Positions 15,801-15,813 of a DNA stretch of 15,813 nt are shown here, piece by piece. Position 1 is the stretch's first letter. The number at the start of each line of letters is the position of its first letter. Location of the stretch: assembly GCA_945876665.1 (NCBI GenBank), contig CAMCPC010000007.1:1-15813 (forward strand), in the 5' to 3' direction. A program made the position numbers and the translations under genes. Source of the stretch: an uncultured Oscillospiraceae bacterium (GTDB lineage: Bacteria > Bacillota > Clostridia > UBA1381). Below the pieces are notes generated by a model that was not told the DNA's origin, did not search any database, and saw nothing but the letters and a program-made list of their open reading frames with translations.

Positions 15801-15813
15801 TACGATGTAAAGA
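9807..15813 (+). CDS. Giant Sec-secreted Calx-beta protein (3' truncated by window edge)
   Basis: The frame is open for 2002 codons from ATG 9807 (AAGGAGG at 9791-9797) to the right edge without a stop. Residues 1-26 form a Sec signal peptide (MQLRKRILSAVIAASMLAST, cleavage likely after AVFA). Residues about 34-285 hold a Calx-beta-like domain (GEDYVV at 81-86; FDEGETEKEITIKIIDND from 235), split by about 140 acidic, Ala/Glu-rich residues. A second is at about 296-402 (VAFAPGETEKTVKL). Next come beta-rich regions with Gly/Asn/Asp-rich turns, a Pro-rich linker near 1255-1310 with four decapeptide repeats, another beta domain, and from about 1560 blade-like repeats (YDGRNWSTP, YENGKWNDA) suggesting a beta-propeller. 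No enzyme motif was recognised. It is 21 nt after the transporter genes, so co-expressed. It is probably a surface or extracellular binding protein; anchoring and the C-terminus are out of view. Confidence 0.9.
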   Translation, partial: MQLRKRILSAVIAASMLASTSTAVFAKAPLVTGASEIAFSAAKYNVAEDEGKYKVKIVRSGGNERKVSVAFETADFMAVYGEDYVVLNEDGSEIPVTEGISPDAEDFKEISGTTANGLLTQTADADEAAEVSEAVLSGETAEQESAAEDSKTEVVINEDGEAETAKSALEEAEADEPADEPTGRASTGSSLLDAQAEYLNLPDTNAATAESVEQALTEVKDYFASARGAVGVVVFDEGETEKEITIKIIDNDKPEADKIVLLSLMGVNGDDNTSLAANPTAYINILDDEPYEKPVIEPEAMSVTLTSDNPVYELKLLRTAGVDYYTSVNVTTTANTAVADADFDKMEDASVAFAPGETEKTVKLSAKNFDSDKSYGLRIESDGTCDVTSDYVTVNIEAKKAEAEQVELMADGTIIGEPTTSPSLKDFDNWTEIKKGGDDHWTKKVDVAGWGFDLQAKELDKNHGIGWRSNSTHNYYGIDSIRCHVMVGGDGSSGFESRLQLSSDSGFGNDSSDGGTELISGKHNWADYTLNVKEGGNYYFKVKTEAKCAGRDNPMVQLGNPLENNWRKYTLNVHNTQYFYRYQYDYADKNGEFEIIPFTDGGKDFSYYPKVKMVTSDETEVSGFYANANQVIKPVSLDPEQDAKYGVELEGVYLYVKQDNELYEKDQKGSFKEHWYEGNTIFIKTSGVTVNQDFAKEIQDKLGKDANEIKVMPKFKQKTVKLNIYNTDSEQTYIANLFDAENNKVSDFNGFHNSYEFPLYSKIKMRAVAAADKKITGFTVVENGKANPYSDSFDPTKMTYSIDDPTATSVNIYPCTSNQVMDIQYMPTATKVVDDLTDRVYRQDTLTDEGSPTYASDKDGNIHIESVYTGMNWIMRATPPEGYYVKWKNGTGDVKIINGKIDISSTNPDKNEVTANTERGIYHSVYGDIMSGTINQDDTKYYYWFAKSDSGITSSVTGNVQRLTGSFYDVVNNKKLKKEPVKSTQVSIAGTAVYTDEHGDFEAVLQNVPTADADYVSVIVDNEGTQYPTVALANYMEITLPAYDCFKPKSLKVSYIDSAKYPIDGTTVNIQNNDLTVEAGVESNGSILPVDAKFYIHKENGSVIDCSDPTDTRFETSFINGTGKLKLKTAKSALSMGDKIYVAFVDQYGKEYKAMDIGYSFIAPLNLRTFAFPLIGSTLVDNAYSVATELIGDPLGNVSLGTLKFSEPETTKVTPDHMDPDKYTYDVSTYRFGDYSKAITTFKGKYPEKKDPKESPKPGETSKPEASDEPAPPPASTEETAPSPAATDEPAAPPASTDEPAPPPADEKLAEAAKDATEEGGKKTEDGGYKTAKSFSWSLSPKAAFALQISTRKDTDGKYKYYFEQIEFLVGFDFEVEGKIDITLPIGVNIVITGGLSGDVTGVFQLKTDYSGDPTWENNKVEYSAQSFGLFEEIEHVNRTAYLMINPKISFGLGVSFAKIEVGGHANFNFDMDFKFGLNAGKLSQNIYGAMTYDFDYYVKVLSIKVYSGKINKSDPIKLFSKNADGPIDPGLLSLDDGSSNEIQNVPVTREYLNNTSEWNSSMDNVSLFDIDTSDGTTEAQLQSGIYPSSKFKITKFGNNNILMLFIGDVTTRSAVNRTGLFYSIYDGRNWSTPALVDDDGTLDDYPEAIDLGDKILVAWSSAGSVLEDGTTAPQALTALDIKVSFFNKTDKSFSPAEKITKTTDADYAADTEPRAAYDAATERVILYYTKTEYRDANANYVDELDELTNADSVIAYRFYENGKWNDAKSYTDAELANVADKEAYKTNWYGQRFLDTRINTSSNDMLRIIDSDACYYDGLALYAWTVDYDKDLTTTNDRDVFVQIYNFSENSFTHIIRMTVNTGSYSTPHFGRYGNNTYLFFSALGDLGSGEDANDSGIAYINISKAISYNQYTLKEEGSTKYYVLQYNDTVAENTDSNGDTVPEHEVTVDIKPTYAVKVNGYVNNYSVDVDEDERMYLTWTDSVTGDTASRQVFTSIYDVK
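13608..13724 (+). repeat. Four tandem decapeptide repeats in a Pro/Ala-rich linker
   Basis: Four 30-bp units (the last 27 bp) encode DEPAPPPAST, EETAPSPAAT, DEPAAPPAST and DEPAPPPAD, residues 1268-1306 of the giant secreted protein. They look like a flexible extracellular spacer separating the N-terminal Calx-beta half from the later beta-rich and propeller-like half. Unit number could vary by slippage, although codons differ between copies, so the array is not brand new. Confidence 0.8.

Noticed and set aside
1..15813. CRISPR array, tRNA, rRNA, insertion sequence or attachment site
   Set aside because: I saw no regularly spaced repeat-spacer pattern, no tRNA-like sequence, no transposase or integrase frame and no terminal inverted repeats; coding density is high throughout.

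Overview
The window looks like accessory DNA from a Gram-positive Firmicute, probably a Clostridia-class gut-type bacterium. The grounds are moderate GC, strong AGGAGG-type ribosome binding sites, a lipobox lipoprotein, a long Sec-secreted surface-type protein and a LytS/YesM-type sensor kinase. This assignment is inference from style; no rRNA or other taxonomic marker is present. All genes are on the + strand and packed tightly.

Positions 1-3233 carry regulation. The window opens in the last 107 codons of a sensor histidine kinase (HK1). A response regulator follows, made of a receiver domain and a SARP/AfsR-like winged-helix DNA-binding domain, and it ends at a good intrinsic terminator. 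A second, complete paralogous kinase comes next (HK2: an extracellular domain, seven membrane helices and a cytoplasmic kinase). Its own response regulator is reduced to about seven recognisable codons. A 39-bp promoter block with one mismatch stands upstream of HK2 and again upstream of the export operon. Each block has two TGTCCTT heptamers 11 bp apart, then 7 bp, then TATAAT. This is the geometry known for SARP-family operators, so the response regulator is the natural candidate to bind both.

Positions 3281 to the right edge form an apparent operon without an internal terminator. It encodes a substrate-binding-type lipoprotein, an HlyD-like membrane fusion protein, an ABC exporter with an apparently intact C39 peptidase, a second ABC exporter whose N-terminal domain lacks the peptidase residues, and a secreted Calx-beta protein of at least 2002 residues that runs out of the window. 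The fusion protein plus two ABC half-exporters match the NHLM-type bacteriocin export set. No Nif11- or nitrile-hydratase-type leader peptide or GG-type precursor was found. The only candidate small product is a weakly supported 36-codon Cys-containing reading frame, which coincides with a strong RNA hairpin in the 136-nt gap before the peptidase-transporter.

Working model (inference): an external signal, perhaps sensed with help from the lipoprotein, acts through one or both kinases on the SARP-type regulator. The regulator then activates HK2 and the export/surface-protein operon through matching operators. What the exporter carries is the main open question.
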